From assembly GCA_963556495.2 (NCBI GenBank), contig OY747702.1:16095403-16159402 (forward strand): a stretch of DNA of 64,000 nt, in the 5' to 3' direction. Origin of the DNA: Valencia hispanica (lineage: Eukaryota; Chordata; Actinopteri; Cyprinodontiformes; Valenciidae). The translations under genes were made by a program, and so were the position numbers. Of the stretch, positions 60,853 through 64,000 are shown piece by piece; position 1 is the stretch's first letter, and each line of letters opens with the position of its first letter. The notes under the pieces are model-generated. The model was given only the letters and a program-made list of their open reading frames with translations, made no database searches and was not told the origin of the DNA.

Positions 60853-62175
60853 ATGATGAAAACGACAGATGGACTCAGCGTTCCCTCGCCCGGACGCGGG
60901 TCACCGGGGCCCCCCTCTGGAGCCAGGCCTGGAGGTGGGGCACGTTGGCGAGCGCCTGGTGGCCGGGCCTTTACCCATGGGGCCCGGTCGGGCTTAGCCC
61001 GAAGAGGTAACATGGGCCCCCCTTCCCATGAGCTCACCACCTGTGGGAGGGGCCATAGGGGTCGGGTGCTGTGCAGGATGGGCGCCGGCCAAAGGCGGGG
61101 ACCTTGGCGGTCCGATCCTCGGCTGCAGCAGCTGGCTCTCGGGACGTGGAACGTCACCTCTCTGGTGGGTAAGGAGCCGGAGCTGGTGTGCGAGGTTGAG
61201 AGGTTCCGACTGGACATCGTCGGACTCACCTCGGTGCACGGCTCTGGCTCTGGAACCCGTCTCCTCGAGAGGGGTTGGACTCTCTTCCACTCTGGGGTTG
61301 CCCCCGCTGAGAGGCGCCGAGCTGGGGTGGGCATACTTGTTGCCCCCCATCTCGGCGCCTGTACGTTGGGGTTTACCCCGGTGAACGAGAGGGTAGCCTC
61401 CCTCCGCCTTCGGGTGGGGGGACGGGTCCTGACTGTTGTTTGTGCTTACGCGCCAAACAGCAGATTAGATTACCCACCCTTCTTGGAGTCTTTGGAGGGG
61501 GTGCTGGAGAGTGCTCCTCCTGGGGACTCCCTTGTTCTGCTGGGGGACTTCAACGCTCACGTGGGCAATGACAGTGAGACCTGGAGGGGTGTGGTTGGGC
61601 GGAATGGCCCCCCCGATCTAAACCCGAGTGGTGTCTTGTTATTGGACTTCTGTGCTCGTCATGGATTGTCCATAACGAACACCTTGTTCAAGCATAAAGG
61701 TGTCCATATGTGCACTTGGCACCAGGACACCTTAGGCCGCAGCTCAATGATCGACTTGGTTGTCGTCTCATCTGATCTGCGGCCGCATGTTTTGGACACT
61801 CGGGTGAAGAGAGGGGCAGAGCTGTCCACTGACCACTACCTGGTGGTGAGTCGGCTCCGATGGTGGGGGAGGACGCCGGACAGACCTGGAAGGCCCAAAC
61901 GTGTTGTGAGGGTCTGCTGGGAACGTCTGGCAGAGTCTCCTGTCAGAAGGAGCTTTAACTCACACCTCCGGCAGAACTTTGAACACGTCCCGGGGGAGGC
62001 GGGGGACATCGAGTCCGAGTGGACCATGTTCCGCGCCTCCATTGCCGAGGCGGCTGACCGAAGCTGTGGCCGCAAGGTGGTCGGTGCCTGTCGCGGCGGC
62101 AACCCCCGAACCCGCTGGTGGACACAGGCGGTAAGGGATGCTGTCAGGCTGAAGAAGGAGTCCTACCTTCAAAAA
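60853..62175 (+). pseudogene. LINE apurinic-like endonuclease, inverted 5' segment
   Basis: A long open frame of which residues from about 95 on are an exonuclease-endonuclease-phosphatase domain: [61 protein letters not shown], that is the catalytic N, E-equivalent, D-N and D-H positions of LINE endonucleases except that the glutamate block is altered (VGLTSVHG). It runs to [13 protein letters not shown] text at 62150-62168 and then leaves the LINE. Upstream of about 61120 is the GC-rich leader. As it is separated from its reverse transcriptase by inversion, it cannot form the native polyprotein. Confidence 0.85.
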
Positions 62176-62879
62176 GAATCTAAAATATATGAAAGTTTAA
62201 TTTTTATCATTACATTATGGAAAAGAATGAACTTTATCACAATATGCTAATTTTTTGAGAAGGACCTGTAAATGTTTCCTGTGACCTGGGTTTGGACAGA
62301 TCAGAATGCACACACGATTTTTGCCTTCAGATTTGTTGGGGGGGGTGTTTGCCAAAAGTTGGAGAAAAGTATTAAGAGGCAAACACATGCCGCCTGGATA
62401 TTTTACTCTTGAGATCATGCATTAAAGCCATTTCTGTGAACCTGCGTACTGCGTAATGTGTTCATTTTTCAGTCTAGATTTTGTATATTAGGACTGCAGT
62501 GGTTCCTGAAGGTTGACCCCACTGGGGGTTGCTAAGAAAAAGTGTGGAATCCTGAGGCCATCTTGATAAATCTAAGTAAATACCAAAGATGTTGAGGGAA
62601 AGATGTTTTGTTTTTTTAAATCACAAAGTTGCACAACATTCAGCTTACACTTTCTCATTTTTTCTTTTATATTTTCTAAAAGATATTAAAGGATTGAAAT
62701 GACTTGTGTTAAGCTGCCATAGTGGAAAAAGTGCAAAAGTGATTGGAATACTTCTGTAAAAAAACTGTGCAGGTGCAACTTAAGTTTGAATAACATTGAA
62801 AAGCTTCATTGTGTCAGTGGGTCCATTTAAAAAAGTAAAACTCGCATATCCATGCTGTTTAGAGTATTTGCAACCTAAT

Positions 62880-63760
62880 GCTTGGTCGGGGCTCCTTTTG
62901 CAGGGATTACTGCGTCAGTGCTGCGTGGTATGGAGGAGATCAAGCTGTGGCTCTGCTGAGATGTTCAGGAAGCCCAGGTAGCTTTAACAGCGACCTTCAG
63001 CTCTCCTGCATTGTTGGCTCCGGTGTCCTCTAGTCCTCTTGTCTTCTTGACAAGACCTCATAGCTTCTCTGTAGGGTTTAGGTCAGCCCAGGTTGCTGTA
63101 ATACGATGAGCATTAAATCAGGTACTTTTGTTAGTTGGGGTAGATGTTGGGTCCACTTGGAAAAATGAAATGTGTATCTCCATAAACCATTTCTGAATAT
63201 GGAAACTTCACACTTGACCAAGTTGCGTTTTGAGGCTCTCCAATCACCTTCCAGACTCTTTGAATTTGATTTCCAAACTAATGCAACATTTACTTTCACC
63301 TAAAATATTAAATGGACCACTGAGGAACAGTCCAGTCCAAGACCTTCGTGATGTTATCCTTGGTTCGGGGGGGGGTTAAGGCCACAGTTGTCCTGTGTAT
63401 GTCCATGTGTGGCAGCTCTAGAAGCTCTGACTCCAGCTACAGTCCACACCGTCTTCCCCTGAGCTCTTGAATGGGCTTTGCTTCATAATCCTCTCAAAAA
63501 TCTAGTTATTCCTGCAGTTTTTTGCTTCTGCAGTTTTTGCTTCCACTCAACATTCCATTTATTTGCTTGAACACAGCCCTACAAACAGACGGTTTTTTTG
63601 TTTGTTTTTTTCTAGCAATGACCTTTTGTGCCTTACCCTGATCGTGAAAGGGTCAGTCAGTGTCTGCCGGACAACTATCCAGTCAGCAGTCTCCCTCATG
63701 ACTGTGTCGACCATACTGTAAGTATGTCTGTTACGAATCTTTTGGTTCGGTTAAAAATTA
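62880..63760 (-). pseudogene. Decayed Tc1 element, minus strand
   Basis: Minus strand, N-terminal part at 63760-63400: MRETADWIVVRQTL, then KRSLLEKNKQ, FERIMKQSPFKSSGE and DCSWSQS, all relatable to the DNA-binding region of the transposase at 57767-58771. C-terminal part at about 63060-62890: LNPTEKL-like text and ELKVAVKAT-type residues. The middle with the first two catalytic Asp residues is deleted. Inverted repeats not identified. Inactive. Confidence 0.6.
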
Positions 63761-64000
63761 GCTGAAATAAACACTTTAAATACCTCAATCTGTGTGTGAT
63801 GAATCTATAGAGTGTCATGTAAAATGTTGAACTAATATACTGAAACAAATGACTCTTTTAAGGATACTGAGATTCATTGAGATGCACTGGTAAGCTTTGG
63901 GTGAGATTGTTCGTTTGGTAAGGCTTTGACATTAAGCTTTTATGTTTTTCAGCTGCTTTACAAAGCAACAGCTGTGCATGGTAAAACACTACTATGTAAA

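Larger units (their letters stand above)
58969..62175 (-). mobile_element. RTE-like LINE with twin-priming inversion
   Basis: Flanked by the 13-base duplication gaatctaaaatat (58956-58968 and 62176-62188). The 3' part (58969 to about 60850) reads on the minus strand: reverse transcriptase and C-terminus, ending in an (ATGG)n tail. The 5' part (about 60851-62175) reads on the plus strand: 5' leader and endonuclease. The endonuclease segment ends at KKESY, the reverse transcriptase segment starts at [11 protein letters not shown], which are adjacent in the intact element, so almost nothing is lost. Frameshifts near 59874, 59477 and 59240 make it inactive. Family by (ATGG)n tail and protein style is RTE-like; clade not certain. 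Confidence 0.88.
57438..62268 (+). mobile_element. Tc1-like element (DD34E) split by a LINE
   Basis: TA at 57436-57437 and 62269-62270 flank ends CAGGTCCTTCT..AAAAAATTAGC and its complement. The inverted repeats are about 215 bases with an inner copy of the tcaaaaaatgagcatat motif (57632-57650 and its complement at 58846-58870), the IR/DR architecture. It carries an intact transposase gene. The right repeat is cut by a 3.2-kb LINE at 58969-62175; without it the element would be about 1.6 kb. Confidence 0.93.

Noticed and set aside
60994..61384. Frames of 118 aa on both strands overlapping the endonuclease segment
   Set aside because: Shadows of the endonuclease frame in high-GC DNA.

Overview
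The window looks like a stretch of a teleost fish nuclear genome, probably a percomorph. The evidence is two intron-containing vertebrate genes with GT-AG splice sites, embedded in fish-type mobile DNA: Tc1-like elements with long inverted repeats, L2/CR1-like, Rex1-like, L1-like and RTE-like LINEs, many small hAT and TTAA-target elements, and long (TA)n tracts. There are no prokaryotic operons, CRISPR arrays or plasmid features. The species is not identified.

Host genes. On the minus strand, 12 exons between 50044 and 22048 encode iduronate 2-sulfatase (IDS), a lysosomal enzyme of heparan and dermatan sulfate breakdown. The spliced product is 540 aa and the catalytic residues of the family are visible. 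On the plus strand, six exons between 51627 and 56501 encode the scavenger mRNA decapping enzyme DCPS (327 aa) with its histidine-triad motif. The two genes are head to head, 1.58 kb apart between start codons. No functional link between the products is implied.

Layout. 1-15.9 kb is gene-poor and repeat-rich: an intact Tc1-family element of the DD38E type (3593-5190), a minus-strand L1-like LINE with a GC-rich 3' region that appears split by an LTR-like block, two long (TA)n arrays, and a decayed Myb/SANT-like gene beside a Harbinger/ISL2EU-like terminus. 15.9-22.0 kb is mostly featureless intergenic DNA. 22.0-50.0 kb is IDS, whose introns hold an L2-like LINE with a hAT insert, several decayed Tc1 copies, a LINE carrying both a hAT and an LTR-like insertion, and a recent copy of part of exon 6. 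51.6-56.9 kb is DCPS, with hAT, Rex1-like and TTAA-type insertions in introns 2, 4 and 5. 57.4-62.3 kb is a Tc1 element with an intact DD34E transposase gene; its right inverted repeat was invaded by an RTE-like LINE showing the 5' inversion expected from twin priming. A decayed Tc1 copy closes the window.

No new multi-gene system was found. The most informative structures are the nested insertions with readable target-site duplications, the two uninterrupted transposase genes, and the partial exon duplication inside IDS. All splice sites were read by eye and need transcript confirmation.
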